Shown here in pieces: positions 26,009 through 35,528 of a stretch of 64,000 bases of DNA (within the stretch, counting starts at the first letter, position 1; every line of letters starts with the position of its first letter). This DNA is from an uncultured Paracoccaceae bacterium (GTDB lineage Bacteria > Pseudomonadota > Alphaproteobacteria > Rhodobacterales > Rhodobacteraceae). The stretch lies in contig CAJXSR010000004.1 of the NCBI GenBank assembly GCA_913061275.1, positions 102,347 through 166,346 on the forward strand, in the 5' to 3' direction. The notes below the pieces were generated by a model. It saw nothing but the letters and a program-made list of their open reading frames with translations, did no database searches and was not told the DNA's origin. Made by a program: the position numbers and the translations under genes.

Positions 26009-28420
26009 ATGTCAGACGCGAGCAGCGTATCTTATCCAGTCTTACCCCTACGTGATATTGTGGTTTTTCCACATATGATTGTACCACTTTTTGTCGGTCG
26101 TGAGAAATCAGTCCGCGCGTTAGAGGCGGTAATGGATGACAATAAAGAAATACTATTATCTTCACAAATTGACCCATCAGAAGACGAACCTACTGAAGAA
26201 ACAATTTACCAAACGGGCGTTTTGGCAAGCGTTTTGCAGTTGCTGAAGTTACCTGATGGTACGGTAAAAGTTTTAGTTGAAGGTTTGCGCAGGGTTCGGA
26301 TTACCGAGTATATTGATAATCCCGATTATTTCGAAGCAACTTCCGAAATTTTGATCGAAACTGAAAACGACCCTACTGTGATAGAAGCACTTAGCCGCTC
26401 GGTTTCTGACGAATTTGAACGCTATGCGAAGATAAATAAATCTATCCCAGAAGAAGCACTATCTTCTGTCGCAAAATCAGATGGTGCGGATAAACTTGCA
26501 GATACAGTCGCGGGGCATTTGTCTATCCGTGTAGATCAAAAGCAAGAGCTTCTTGAAACGCTTGATCTGTCTGAACGGTTGGAAAAAATCTTTGGTTTGA
26601 TGCAAGGCGAAATGTCTGTGCTTAAAGTTGAGAAAAAAATAAAAAGCCGCGTTAAAAACCAGATGGAACGCACCCAGCGTGAATATTATCTGAACGAACA
26701 GATGAAAGCTATTCAGCAAGAGCTGGGTGATAGTGATCAAAGTGGCGGCGATGAGCTTACTGAGCTTGAACAAAAAATTGGGAACACCAAGTTTTCAAAA
26801 GAAGCTCAAGAAAAAGCTGAAGCCGAGTTGAAAAAACTACGCCAAATGTCGCCAATGTCGGCAGAAGCTACAGTCGTGCGTAATTATCTTGATTGGATGC
26901 TGTCTATTCCATGGGGTAAGAAAACACGCGTGAAAAAAGATCTGAACCGCGCCGAGGAAATTCTTGATGCGGATCATTACGGTTTAGAAAAAGTTAAAGA
27001 ACGTATTATTGAGTATTTGGCAGTGCAAAAACGTTCTGCCAAATTGAAAGGCCCAATTCTGTGTCTTGTCGGGCCTCCAGGCGTTGGTAAAACAAGTTTG
27101 GGTCAATCTATGGCACGGGCCACAGGGCGCGAATTTATTCGTATATCTTTGGGTGGCGTGCGTGATGAAAGTGAAATTCGCGGGCATAGACGGACTTATA
27201 TCGGCTCTATGCCGGGTAAAATCATTCAATCTATGAAAAAAGCTAAAACCACGAACCCTTTGATTTTGCTTGATGAAATCGATAAAATGGGTACGGATAT
27301 GCGTGGCGATCCAGCCTCTGCTTTATTAGAAGTTTTGGATCCTGAACAAAATGGCACATTTGTAGATCATTATATGGAAGTCGAATATGACTTATCGAAC
27401 GTCATGTTTGTGACCACATCTAATTCATATAACATTCCTGGCCCCTTGCTTGATCGGATGGAAGTGATTGCGCTTTCTGGTTATACAGAAGACGAAAAAC
27501 AACAAATTGCCAAACGTCATTTGATGGATAAGCAATTAAAGAATCATGGGTTGCGCAAAGGTGAATTTTCACTGAATGACACGGCCCTGCTAGATATTGT
27601 GCGTCTTTACACACGTGAAGCTGGGGTGCGTAACCTTGAACGGGAACTTGCTAAGCTATGCAGAAAAGCCGTAACAAAAATCGTGAAAGGCATGCAAAAA
27701 ACCGTTGAAATCACATCGGATAACATAGAAGAATTTTTAGGTGTTAAGCGCTTTAAATACGGGTTGGCTGAGGAAGACAATCAAATCGGCGTGGTTACTG
27801 GGTTGGCGTACACATCTGTTGGCGGTGAATTACTGTCTATCGAGGCTTTGAAATTACCCGGTAAAGGGCGTATGAAAACCACTGGTAAACTTGGCGATGT
27901 GATGAAAGAAAGCATTGATGCTGCATCTTCATATGTACGGTCCATTAGTCCTAAGATTGGGGTAAAGCCCCCTGTCTTTGAAAAAATCGACATTCATGTT
28001 CACGTACCAGAAGGTGCTACCCCCAAAGACGGGCCATCCGCAGGTGTTGGTATGGTAACTTCTATCGTATCAGTTTTGACGGGTATTGCAGTACGCAAAG
28101 ATATTGCAATGACGGGTGAAGTCACACTTAGGGGTCACGTTTTGCCAATCGGCGGGCTAAAAGAAAAGCTTTTGGCGGCGTTACGGGGTGGTGTGAAAAC
28201 CGTTCTAATCCCGAAAGATAATGAAAAAGACCTACGTGATTTACCTGATAACGTCAAAAACGGACTGGAAATTATCCCTGTAAGTAAGGTGTCTGAAGTT
28301 CTTGAACATGCTTTGGTTTCCAAACCTGTACCAATTATTTGGGATGAAGCTGCCGAAGAAGCTGCTGCGGCCAGTTTGGCACGTGAAAAAAGTGATAACA
28401 ATCCAACGCTTTCCCACTAA
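26009..28420 (+). CDS. lon: ATP-dependent Lon protease
   Basis: AAA+ serine protease for misfolded and regulatory proteins. It has 803 residues. The N-terminal LON substrate-recognition domain (VLPLRDIVVFPHMIVPLFVG) is followed by a coiled region, the AAA+ module with Walker A GPPGVGKTSLGQS and Walker B NPLILLDEIDKMG, and the C-terminal protease domain with the catalytic Ser in TPKDGPSAGVGM and the Lys in GGLKEKLLAALRGG. The 200-bp gap upstream has TTGACT (25900) and TATAAG (25926), but the 20-nt spacing is too long for a confident promoter. A terminator follows at 28441-28479. Confidence 0.98.
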   Translation: MSDASSVSYPVLPLRDIVVFPHMIVPLFVGREKSVRALEAVMDDNKEILLSSQIDPSEDEPTEETIYQTGVLASVLQLLKLPDGTVKVLVEGLRRVRITEYIDNPDYFEATSEILIETENDPTVIEALSRSVSDEFERYAKINKSIPEEALSSVAKSDGADKLADTVAGHLSIRVDQKQELLETLDLSERLEKIFGLMQGEMSVLKVEKKIKSRVKNQMERTQREYYLNEQMKAIQQELGDSDQSGGDELTELEQKIGNTKFSKEAQEKAEAELKKLRQMSPMSAEATVVRNYLDWMLSIPWGKKTRVKKDLNRAEEILDADHYGLEKVKERIIEYLAVQKRSAKLKGPILCLVGPPGVGKTSLGQSMARATGREFIRISLGGVRDESEIRGHRRTYIGSMPGKIIQSMKKAKTTNPLILLDEIDKMGTDMRGDPASALLEVLDPEQNGTFVDHYMEVEYDLSNVMFVTTSNSYNIPGPLLDRMEVIALSGYTEDEKQQIAKRHLMDKQLKNHGLRKGEFSLNDTALLDIVRLYTREAGVRNLERELAKLCRKAVTKIVKGMQKTVEITSDNIEEFLGVKRFKYGLAEEDNQIGVVTGLAYTSVGGELLSIEALKLPGKGRMKTTGKLGDVMKESIDAASSYVRSISPKIGVKPPVFEKIDIHVHVPEGATPKDGPSAGVGMVTSIVSVLTGIAVRKDIAMTGEVTLRGHVLPIGGLKEKLLAALRGGVKTVLIPKDNEKDLRDLPDNVKNGLEIIPVSKVSEVLEHALVSKPVPIIWDEAAEEAAAASLAREKSDNNPTLSH

Positions 28421-28440
28421 ATATAGATAAAATTGAATAA

Positions 28441-28479
28441 ACAGCGCTACCTGTAGATAAAGCAGGTGGCGCTGTTTTT
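28441..28479 (+). terminator. Rho-independent terminator after lon
   Basis: A 13-bp stem (ACAGCGCTACCTG, 28441-28453, with CAGGTGGCGCTGT, 28463-28475; one G-T pair), a 9-nt loop and a run of five T form a strong intrinsic terminator 20 bp beyond the lon stop. Confidence 0.9.
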
Positions 28480-28529
28480 AATTTTGCTATAGTATATTGC
28501 ATATAAACAACGGAGGTTCGGGCGAACAA

Positions 28530-28913
28530 ATGGTTACGACAGCAAAAAAAACAACAGCTACAAAAAAAACAACAACCGCAGCTGCCAAAGCAACAGCGGC
28601 TAGTAAAGTAGCCGTTGAAACCGCTACAATTGCGCCAGCAGCGGAAGAAAAAATCATAGATCCAAATATGATTAAGAAAAAAGATATTTACGATCATGTT
28701 TCCGTATCCACTGGGTTACGCAAACGCGATGTGCGTGAAGCAGTTGATAGTTTGTTGGAATATTTTCATAAAAGTTTGTCGTCTGGAAAGACGTTGCAGG
28801 TCCCGCCATTGGGTAAAATTAAACCAGTAGAGCGTGGTTCTGGCGAAAATGCGAAGGTGCACTATAAACTTACATTGAAGAAAACTGACGATAGTGAAAA
28901 AAAAGACGCTTGA
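28530..28913 (+). CDS. HU-family DNA-binding protein with lysine/alanine-rich N-terminal tail
   Basis: A 127-residue nucleoid protein. The first 30-35 residues (VTTAKKTTATKKTTTAAAKA and so on) resemble eukaryotic H1-type tails. The HU fold follows: MIKKKDIYDHVSVSTGLRKR, DVREAVDSLLEYFHKSLSSG and KTLQVPPLGKIKPVERGSGE. The usual HU arm motif RNPxT is not obvious. ATG 28530 is preferred over the upstream TTG 28497; GGAGG (28512-28516) is rather far, 13 nt away. It lies between the lon terminator and tRNA-Val, transcribed alone. Tail composition suggests non-specific DNA compaction; this is inference. Confidence 0.85.
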   Translation: MVTTAKKTTATKKTTTAAAKATAASKVAVETATIAPAAEEKIIDPNMIKKKDIYDHVSVSTGLRKRDVREAVDSLLEYFHKSLSSGKTLQVPPLGKIKPVERGSGENAKVHYKLTLKKTDDSEKKDA

Positions 28914-28966
28914 TGTGAAACTACCTCTTGATGCGGCTGACAACTCTGTCTAAAAGCCGCGTCAGT

Positions 28967-29042
<76 letters not shown>

Positions 29043-29068
29043 CTTATCCCCCAAAAAACAGGTTTGTT

Positions 29069-29653
29069 ATGAAACTTCCCTTGTTATATTTTTTACGCCA
29101 CGGTCAAACTGAATGGAATGCATTGGGGCGGTTCCAAGGTCAGTTGAATTCTAATTTAACCGAAACAGGTAAGGGCCATGCGGCTGCGCAAGGGCGCTTG
29201 CTGGCACCTATATTTGAACAATCCCCCGACATTGATCTTTATGCCAGCCCTTTGGGGCGCGTGTGTGAAACTTATACCATTGCTTTGTCGGAACACGGGC
29301 GTGAACCCGTTTTATGTGATGATCTGAAAGAAATTTCTGTAGGGGATTGGGAAGGCTGCACAAAGCTAGACATAGAAGAAGGCTGGCCCAGTATTTACAA
29401 TGAAAGCCAAACCTCATTAGATCTATTTCTGGCGGCACCAAAGGGTGAAACCTATGATGATATGTATAACCGCTGTCACCGCTTTTTAAGCAATTTATCA
29501 GGGCCAAGCGTGGTGTTTTCACATGGTGTAACCATTCGTTTTTTGCGTAAAATTGCACAAGGGCTTTCATACGAAGAATTAAGTCAGTTGGACAACCAAC
29601 AAGGCAGTATTTACGTGATTGAAAACGGCCAAGAATCTTTATTGTCTGAATGA
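29069..29653 (+). CDS. Histidine phosphatase family protein (phosphoglycerate-mutase-like)
   Basis: A 194-residue phosphohistidine phosphatase. LYFLRHGQTEWNALGRFQGQ is the RHG catalytic motif with the nucleophile His; SPLGRVCETYTIAL holds the second Arg, and VVFSHGVTIRFL the C-terminal His. Substrate could be phosphoglycerate, a sugar phosphate or a cobalamin intermediate. A frame opens upstream through the tRNA, but ATG 29069 is the only sensible start. Its stop overlaps the start of the next, homologous gene by 4 bp (ATGA), a typical coupled pair. Confidence 0.9.
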   Translation: MKLPLLYFLRHGQTEWNALGRFQGQLNSNLTETGKGHAAAQGRLLAPIFEQSPDIDLYASPLGRVCETYTIALSEHGREPVLCDDLKEISVGDWEGCTKLDIEEGWPSIYNESQTSLDLFLAAPKGETYDDMYNRCHRFLSNLSGPSVVFSHGVTIRFLRKIAQGLSYEELSQLDNQQGSIYVIENGQESLLSE

Positions 29654-30237
29654 ACTGCTTTCCACCTGTTTTCATTCTGCGTCATGGACAAACTGAATGG
29701 AACTTACAGCCCAGATGTCAGGGACAGCTGAATTCTAACCTTACAGCATTAGGCCGTTCGCAAGCCGTAGATCAGGGCGTGTTGTTGCAAAATGTGTTTT
29801 TGCAAAACCCAAATGCAAGGGTTGTTTGCAGCCCACAAGGCAGGGCACGTGAAACCGCAAAAATCGCCCTAGCTAAATTTGATCATCCTGTCAGTTATGA
29901 TCCGCGGATCGCAGAGCTGGGGGCAGGTGTCTGGTCTGGGCTGCCCCATGTTCAGATAGGTGCAAAATGGCCCTTATTGTTTAATGATGATTTAACGATA
30001 TTTGAGGCCTCATTAAACGCGGTCGAAGGTGAAGGGTATGAAGCATTACAGACCCGCTGTCAGGACTTCTTGAAAACAGTTACTGGCCCGACAGTTTTAT
30101 TTACCCACGGTATTACCAGCATGGTATTAAGGGGGTTGATATGCGGATTAAGTTTTGATGAAATTGCGCAATTACAGTTTACCCAAGGCTGTATCTTCGC
30201 CCTAGTTGAGGGCAAAGAAACCATACTTACGTTGTAA
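29650..30237 (+). CDS. Histidine phosphatase family protein, tandem paralogue
   Basis: A 195-residue homologue of the preceding gene with the same order of motifs: FILRHGQTEWNLQPRCQGQL, SPQGRARETAKIALAKF and VLFTHGITSMVLRGLICGL. It also shares N-S-N-L-T before the catalytic-core spacing, so the two arose by duplication. The stop-start overlap ATGA indicates translational coupling with the first copy. Ends 1 bp before the convergent upp gene. Possible division of labour between the copies is not readable from sequence. Confidence 0.9.
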   Translation: MNCFPPVFILRHGQTEWNLQPRCQGQLNSNLTALGRSQAVDQGVLLQNVFLQNPNARVVCSPQGRARETAKIALAKFDHPVSYDPRIAELGAGVWSGLPHVQIGAKWPLLFNDDLTIFEASLNAVEGEGYEALQTRCQDFLKTVTGPTVLFTHGITSMVLRGLICGLSFDEIAQLQFTQGCIFALVEGKETILTL

Positions 30238-30238
30238 T

Positions 30239-30871
30239 CTACTGTGTTCCAAAAATGCGGTCACCCGCATCACCCAAACCAGGTACGATATAACCAACCT
30301 CGTTTAGTTTTTTATCTAAAGATGCTGTGATGATAGGTACATCTGGGTGGGCCTCTTTCATACGTGCAACGCCTTCAGGGGCGGCGAGCAGGCACAGGAA
30401 TACTATGTTTTTAGCGCCTGCTTCTTTCAACATATCAATGGCCGCTGCTGATGAATTGCCTGTGGCCAACATCGGGTCAACCGCGATAACCAAACGTTTG
30501 TCAATTTCTGACGGAACTTTAAAGTAGTATTTCACCGGCTTTAAAGTTTCCTCATCACGATAAAGCCCTACAAAGCCAACTCGCGCTGACGGGATCAGAT
30601 CAAGCATACCGTCCAACAACCCGTTACCAGCGCGCAAAATAGATACCAGGGCAAGTTTTTTACCATCCAGTTTTGGCGCATCTATTGTGGTCATAGGTGT
30701 TTCAATGGTTTTGGTAGTCATCGGCAAGTCCCGCGTCACCTCATAGGCAAGCAAATGGCTGATTTCGCGCAACAACTGGCGAAACTGATTGGACGGCGTG
30801 TTTTTATCACGCATGATGGTCAGTTTGTGTTGGATTAACGGATGATTAACGACAGTTAGGTGATTTTCCAT
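30239..30871 (-). CDS. upp: Uracil phosphoribosyltransferase
   Basis: Salvages uracil to UMP with PRPP. It has 210 residues, the Upp length. Motifs are [60 protein letters not shown] and the PRPP loop [20 protein letters not shown]. The C-terminal [17 protein letters not shown] is the uracil-binding end. It is convergent with the histidine phosphatase pair, separated by 1 bp, with no visible terminator between. Promoter lies in the 187-bp gap before 31059. Confidence 0.96.
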   Translation of the reverse strand: MENHLTVVNHPLIQHKLTIMRDKNTPSNQFRQLLREISHLLAYEVTRDLPMTTKTIETPMTTIDAPKLDGKKLALVSILRAGNGLLDGMLDLIPSARVGFVGLYRDEETLKPVKYYFKVPSEIDKRLVIAVDPMLATGNSSAAAIDMLKEAGAKNIVFLCLLAAPEGVARMKEAHPDVPIITASLDKKLNEVGYIVPGLGDAGDRIFGTQ

Positions 30872-31058
30872 AGCTTTATGTCTTTCTAAATTTGCCTTAT
30901 TCTTTTCTTATCCGCATGGTGTTTTCAATAGCTAATAAATGATTTATTAACATTGATTGATTGATTTTAAACTCATTTAGCTGCATTCTGTTGGCATTAA
31001 GTCTGGAAAAAGGGCGATAATTCTCTTGCCCATGAGAATGCATAAGGAGCCACTTATT

Positions 31059-31400
31059 ATGACTACATATATTAAAACAAAAATAAAACAGTGCGTTATA
31101 GCCGCTGCTATTTGTACTTTAAGTACACAAGCTGCATATTCAGCAGGGTTTCTTGATAAGATAAAAATTATTGAGAAAGGTATCTCTACTGTACAAAAAA
31201 AACCAAAAGCACAGGCTGATGTAGGCGGCGTTAAAATTGACCTTACAAAATGTAGTGCAAAAACGGGTATCAAAGCCGCTGATGATGCCAGTAAAAAGAA
31301 AACTGATGGTAAATGTGGCGATGATAAAAAAGAAACACAAAAAGTTTCTGCACAAAAACTGCAACCCTATGAAGAAGACGAAGGTTCATCAGATAGATAA
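31059..31400 (+). CDS. Small secreted protein of unknown function
   Basis: A 113-residue protein with a likely signal peptide (KTKIKQCVIAAAICTLSTQA, cleavage near AYSAG). The mature part is rich in Lys and Asp/Glu and contains two cysteines (DLTKCSAKTG and DGKCGDDKKE) that could form a disulphide. The C-terminus is acidic (EEDEGSSDR). ATG 31059 is chosen for AAGGAG 9 nt upstream. No family recognised. It is convergent with the DMT transporter gene, 22 bp apart. Confidence 0.6.
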   Translation: MTTYIKTKIKQCVIAAAICTLSTQAAYSAGFLDKIKIIEKGISTVQKKPKAQADVGGVKIDLTKCSAKTGIKAADDASKKKTDGKCGDDKKETQKVSAQKLQPYEEDEGSSDR

Positions 31401-31422
31401 ATTTTACGCCGAAAGGTTAGTT

Positions 31423-32286
31423 CTAAGCATGCCGGTTTTGCAGTAATGCTTGGGCGGTGACAGATAGTAAAACAAAACTACCGCCGATTATTTCAATGAT
31501 AGTCATGGCTTCACTTAAGAATACCCATACCCAAACTGGCCCAAGCAAGCTTTCAATAAGTAACAATAGGCTTGCTTCGGCCGCAGGCACATAAGCGGTA
31601 CCCCATGTCATCAGGGCTATCCCCAATCCTATCGTGAATGCACCCATAAACAGTATCAGATATAAATCGTAGTTCGATACAGTAATGCCAGAGCCGAATA
31701 TATATGATAAAACCAACCCCGCTACAGCAGATATGACACCTGCCATAAATGTACCGCCCAACGGATCAACTTGGGTATTCTTTCTAGCAAAAACCAGCAT
31801 GATAGCAAAACTGATAGAGGAAATGATTGCGTATATATTCCCAGTGGTGCGACCAAGCTCAACACCGTCACTAACCATAAGACCAACACCGAACACGGCA
31901 CCGATCATACAAACCCATGTTATGCGGGCAGGGGTTTCGCCTAAGAAAACCATTGCAAGTAAAGCCGTAAAAAATGGTGTGGTAGTTAATATCAACAACG
32001 TAGATGCAACAGAGGTGTTAATCATCGCAAACACATAAAACGTAAATGCAATAGCAAGGCTTACACCCATGTAAAAATCGATCTTGTTGATACTGCGAAG
32101 AAATACGAACAAGTTAACTTTACGTTTTAAACAGACAATTAAAGCTACCACCAGTGTAAGTGAAACGGATCTGTACATAAGTATTTGATAGCCATCTGCT
32201 GTATCTATTAACCGCATCAGTAATCCGACAAAACTCATGCATGTGCCGCCGATTAGTATCAAAAAGGATGCGTTTCGTTTAGTCAT
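31423..32286 (-). CDS. EamA/DMT family transporter
   Basis: A 287-residue membrane protein with ten hydrophobic segments in two EamA repeats. It starts KRNASFLILIGGTCMSFVGL and includes ADGYQ-type YQILMYRSVSLTLVVALIVC, FYVFAMINTSVASTLLILTT and YVPAAEASLLLLIESLLGPV. The third such transporter in the window and not closely similar to the other two. Substrate unknown. No co-directional neighbour close by. The 211-bp gap to tRNA-Asp holds its promoter; I saw no other element there. Confidence 0.88.
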   Translation of the reverse strand: MTKRNASFLILIGGTCMSFVGLLMRLIDTADGYQILMYRSVSLTLVVALIVCLKRKVNLFVFLRSINKIDFYMGVSLAIAFTFYVFAMINTSVASTLLILTTTPFFTALLAMVFLGETPARITWVCMIGAVFGVGLMVSDGVELGRTTGNIYAIISSISFAIMLVFARKNTQVDPLGGTFMAGVISAVAGLVLSYIFGSGITVSNYDLYLILFMGAFTIGLGIALMTWGTAYVPAAEASLLLLIESLLGPVWVWVFLSEAMTIIEIIGGSFVLLSVTAQALLQNRHA

Positions 32287-32497
32287 TGAATACCTAAAAA
32301 TAACTTTTCAGAACCCTAATCAGGCATTTATATACATGTCCACACATAAGGTTGGATGGCTAATTAAAAGGTTCAAATTCCCCTAATCTAGAATTTTACG
32401 AAAAATAAATTTTTGTCATACAAACGCGCTTGACGCATCACCCCATAGACCCTAAAAGCCACCTCACACCACGCTTATAGTTTGGTGTAGGAAATGC

Positions 32498-32574
32498 GCG
32501 GTTGTAGCTCAGCTGGTTAGAGTGCCGGCCTGTCACGCCGGAGGTCGCGGGTTCGAGCCCCGTCAACCGCGCCA
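32498..32574 (+). tRNA. tRNA-Asp (GTC)
   Basis: A 77-nt cloverleaf: acceptor GCGGTTG/CAACCGC, anticodon arm GCCGGCC TGTCACG CCGG with anticodon GTC, T-loop GTTCGAGCC, and an encoded CCA. No integrase or direct repeat was seen next to it. Confidence 0.97.
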
Positions 32575-32716
32575 CTTTCCCTTCACTTCAAACACATCAG
32601 TTTAATTCGGGAAAGCATAATAGATTTTCCTTTTTTCGGAATTTCCTGTTTGAGCTTGCAAAATCACGCAAGCACACCATGAATGATCCATATAGCGTTC
32701 ATAAACAGGAAACAGA

Positions 32717-33883
32717 ATGCCGCGTTCAATCGTTTTTACTTTATTTTTTTTGGCAGTATTCCTGCAAGCAGGCGCTTACGGATTGACCTTTATGTTACCA
32801 AAGCTTTTCACAGGCTTTGGCGCGAATGAGAAAGATGTAGGCAATATGTTGGCGATTACCACTATTGCTACTCTGATAACCGTCTATTTTTCGGGCCATT
32901 TATCTGATCGGTTCGGCAGGGTAGCAACACTGGGCATTGCTTGTTTTTCGATTGCACTGGCATTGTTTTTATATGGGTGGTCAAAATCTGTTGGTATCAG
33001 TTTAATCTTTGCTAGCATTTTTCTGGGGTCGGGTTGGGGGTTAACCTATTCATTGGCACCTGTGACATTAACAAGATTGATAAACGCCGATGAACGGGTT
33101 CAGTATTTTGCTTTACTCAGCGTATTCGTTATGGCCGGATTTGGCCTGTCACCTGTCATGTCATCGCAAATGCTGGCGGCAGGGTTTTCAGTTGCGGATG
33201 CATTTTATATTACCGCCGCTTTATGTGCGGTTAGCGGTTTGTTATTCTTACTTCTTATCAAACCCATACGCGCACATTCGCTTGTATCAGGTGTAGAACC
33301 CGGCTCCAGTTTGACGGTGTCTTCGATCAAGCTTATCTTGAAATCCCGCGCACTGACACCTGTCATTATGGTGTGCTTAGGCGCATCTGTATTTGCAGGC
33401 ATGACCAATTTTCAGACTGTCTTTGCAGAAAACAGGGGCTTGGATTATGCCGCCTACTTTCTGGCCTATACTGTTACAGTTATCGTCTTTCGCGTGGTTC
33501 TTAGCCGTTTTAAAGGCGGTAAATCCCCTTACAGAACCATCGCGGTGCTACAATACATCATGTTTGGCAGTGTGGTTTTGTTCATGGTTATCGGTGGTAA
33601 TCAAATGCTATATATTGCGGTCGCGGTATTGTTCGGGATCGGTTACGGGGTTTCCTACCCTATCTTGGTGGCAATGGCGGCCAATGATGCCGACACTGAT
33701 TTAGTGCCGCAAACGTTGCAATTATTTGCTCTGACCTACTTTATCGGTGTGTTCGGGTTTCCTCTAATTGCGGGATGGTTGATTGTTGAGGTGGGTACAA
33801 TGATGCTGCTAGTTGTTGTAACCGTGTTGGCTGTTATTGAGGCCACTATGGCTGCCCGCCGTGCGTTGCAGCGCAAAGTGTAA
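32717..33883 (+). CDS. Major facilitator superfamily transporter
   Basis: A 388-residue, roughly twelve-helix MFS protein. The loop 2-3 motif GHLSDRFGRVATLGIACFS is the family signature (G-x-x-x-D-R-x-G-R), near residues 60-70. The second half begins near SSIKLILKSRALTPVIMVCL. The substrate is unknown; the small size and lack of a second signature fit a sugar or drug exporter-like member. ATG 32717 follows AGGAAACAGA. Its stop is 2 bp before the convergent MaoC gene. Confidence 0.9.
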   Translation: MPRSIVFTLFFLAVFLQAGAYGLTFMLPKLFTGFGANEKDVGNMLAITTIATLITVYFSGHLSDRFGRVATLGIACFSIALALFLYGWSKSVGISLIFASIFLGSGWGLTYSLAPVTLTRLINADERVQYFALLSVFVMAGFGLSPVMSSQMLAAGFSVADAFYITAALCAVSGLLFLLLIKPIRAHSLVSGVEPGSSLTVSSIKLILKSRALTPVIMVCLGASVFAGMTNFQTVFAENRGLDYAAYFLAYTVTVIVFRVVLSRFKGGKSPYRTIAVLQYIMFGSVVLFMVIGGNQMLYIAVAVLFGIGYGVSYPILVAMAANDADTDLVPQTLQLFALTYFIGVFGFPLIAGWLIVEVGTMMLLVVVTVLAVIEATMAARRALQRKV

Positions 33884-33885
33884 AA

Positions 33886-34356
33886 TCACAAATCTCCCGC
33901 TACCAGTAACGTCAACCATGTGCCAATCATTGCAGGCTTTTCACTGCCTTTAATTTCAACCTGCACCTCGTTTTCAGCCAAATATTGTCCTTCGCGGCGT
34001 TTGGTTAGGCCTTTTAGGGTGAATTGCCCACGAATGTCGCTGCCACTAGGGACGGGGCAAAGAAAACGGATGCTTTCCAGCCCATAATTAATGATTAATT
34101 CATGCCCATTCAGGCGCGGCACATGATCTTTGTACATCTGGGTTATCAATGACAGGGTTAAAAACCCATGTGCGATGGTACCGCCAAATGGCGTGTCATC
34201 TTTCGCACGTTTTGGATCATTGTGAATAAACTGATAGTCGCCGGTGACATCGCAAAACCCGTCGATCATATCTTGGCCAACGGTTATCCAGTCGGAATGG
34301 CCGATAACCTGTCCTTGTTGTGCTTCATAGGCGGAAAGTATTAATTTATCTGGCAT
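33886..34356 (-). CDS. MaoC family dehydratase
   Basis: A 156-residue single hot-dog-fold enzyme of the MaoC/R-specific enoyl-CoA hydratase group. The hydratase motif is visible: QFIHNDPKRAKDDTPFGGTI, AHGFLTLSLITQMY, with the catalytic Asp and His. The likely reaction is hydration of trans-2-enoyl-CoA; chain length is unknown. The gene stands alone between MFS (convergent) and the divergent rplU promoter region. Confidence 0.9.
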   Translation of the reverse strand: MPDKLILSAYEAQQGQVIGHSDWITVGQDMIDGFCDVTGDYQFIHNDPKRAKDDTPFGGTIAHGFLTLSLITQMYKDHVPRLNGHELIINYGLESIRFLCPVPSGSDIRGQFTLKGLTKRREGQYLAENEVQVEIKGSEKPAMIGTWLTLLVAGDL

Positions 34357-34445
34357 GGGTTTGTCCTTTGAATTGTCACCGACAATCTGGCATGCATGGT
34401 GCTGCGTGCCAATGTGAAATAAGGGTTAAATCACCAGTAAACCGC

Positions 34446-34474
34446 TTGACTTTAAAGGGGTATTTGACGATAAG
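34446..34474 (+). promoter_or_regulatory. Candidate rplU-rpmA promoter
   Basis: TTGACT (34446-34451) and GATAAG (34469-34474) with a 17-nt spacer fit a vegetative promoter, about 150 bp before rplU. The leader between them holds a 6-bp hairpin (CGCACC AAA GGGTGCG near 34515-34530). The remaining gap carries nothing else that I can recognise. Confidence 0.45.
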
Positions 34475-34621
34475 CCGCCATCTGAATGACTCTTTTGTTC
34501 AGAGCATTGTAATATCGCACCAAAGGGTGCGCGCTGTTCGAGGCGCGGATTATCCGCTAAACATATGAAATCTTTTAAGATTTTGTCGGGCCAAAGAACG
34601 CGGATATCAAAGGAAACGCAA

Positions 34622-35173
34622 ATGTTTGCGGTTATGAAAACTGGTGGTAAGCAGTATAAAGTTGCCAGCGGAGACATTCTTCGCATTGAAAAAGTTACTG
34701 GCAACGCCGGTGACACAGTTCAATTTAATGAAATTCTAATGGTTGGTGGCGATAAGCCAGTGATCGGTGCGCCTGCGGTAGCGGGTGCGGCTGTACAAGC
34801 TGAAATTCTTGAGCAGGGCAAAGGCCCTAAGCTTATCCACTACGTTAAACGTCGTCGTAAGCACTCTTCACAACGTAAAAAAGGTCATCGCCAGCAGATT
34901 ACTGTTTTGCGCATAACTGATATTCTTGCCAAAGGCGGCGAAAAATCTGGTGTTGCAGCAGCTCTTAACGGTGCAGGCTTTATTCCAAGCGTAGAAGATG
35001 CTACGAAGCCAGCAGCAAAGAAAAAAGCGGCTCCTAAAAAAGCAGCAGCGGCTGAAAAACCAGCAGCTAAAAAAGCGGCTCCTAAAATGGAAACCAAAGC
35101 TGAAGCGAAACCAGCAGCTAAAAAAGCAGCGCCAAAGAAAAAAGCGCCCGCTAAAAAAGCTGCAGATAAGTAA
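34622..35173 (+). CDS. rplU: 50S ribosomal protein bL21 with long C-terminal extension
   Basis: Large-subunit ribosomal protein. Residues 1-100 are the conserved bL21 core ([20 protein letters not shown], and [20 protein letters not shown]). The usual protein is about 100-105 aa; here it has 183. The added 80 residues are almost all Ala, Lys and Pro ([20 protein letters not shown] and so on), a basic disordered tail seen in some alphaproteobacteria. The frame opens at 34565, but ATG 34622 starts the family. It is followed 11 bp later by rpmA. Confidence 0.96.
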   Translation: MFAVMKTGGKQYKVASGDILRIEKVTGNAGDTVQFNEILMVGGDKPVIGAPAVAGAAVQAEILEQGKGPKLIHYVKRRRKHSSQRKKGHRQQITVLRITDILAKGGEKSGVAAALNGAGFIPSVEDATKPAAKKKAAPKKAAAAEKPAAKKAAPKMETKAEAKPAAKKAAPKKKAPAKKAADK

Positions 35174-35184
35174 GGACAAGCGAT

Positions 35185-35454
35185 ATGGCACATAAAAAAG
35201 CAGGCGGTTCATCCCGCAACGGTCGCGATAGCGCAGGACGTCGTTTAGGCGTTAAAAAGTACGGCGGTGAACTTGTTATCCCTGGTAACATCATTGCACG
35301 CCAACGCGGCAATAAGTGGTGGCCGGGTGAAAATGTTGGTCAAGGTAAAGACCATACATTGTTTGCAACAGTTGAAGGCAACGTGAAATTCCACAAGGGT
35401 TTCAAAGGCCGTACATTCGTATCCGTTTTGCCGGCAGCCGAGGCTGCAGAATAA
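35185..35454 (+). CDS. rpmA: 50S ribosomal protein bL27
   Basis: An 89-residue ribosomal protein near the peptidyl-transferase centre. [20 protein letters not shown], then [20 protein letters not shown] and [20 protein letters not shown] match bL27 throughout. There is no Firmicutes-type N-terminal pro-sequence. Co-transcribed with rplU (11-bp gap) and followed by a terminator at 35485. Confidence 0.98.
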   Translation: MAHKKAGGSSRNGRDSAGRRLGVKKYGGELVIPGNIIARQRGNKWWPGENVGQGKDHTLFATVEGNVKFHKGFKGRTFVSVLPAAEAAE

Positions 35455-35484
35455 GCTGATTTGATTGAGACATAAGTTTTGAAT

Positions 35485-35513
35485 AGGGTCGGCGTGATGC
35501 GCCGGCCCTTTTT
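35485..35513 (+). terminator. Rho-independent terminator after rpmA
   Basis: A 10-bp stem (AGGGTCGGCG / CGCCGGCCCT, one G-T pair), 5-nt loop and five T residues, 30 bp past the rpmA stop. It separates the ribosomal pair from the GNAT-obgE genes. Confidence 0.9.
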
Positions 35514-35528
35514 CATTTTGGGGTAGAT

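Noticed and set aside
32498..32574. tRNA-Asp as an integration site
   Set aside because: No integrase, repeat or composition change on either side; an ordinary MFS gene follows.
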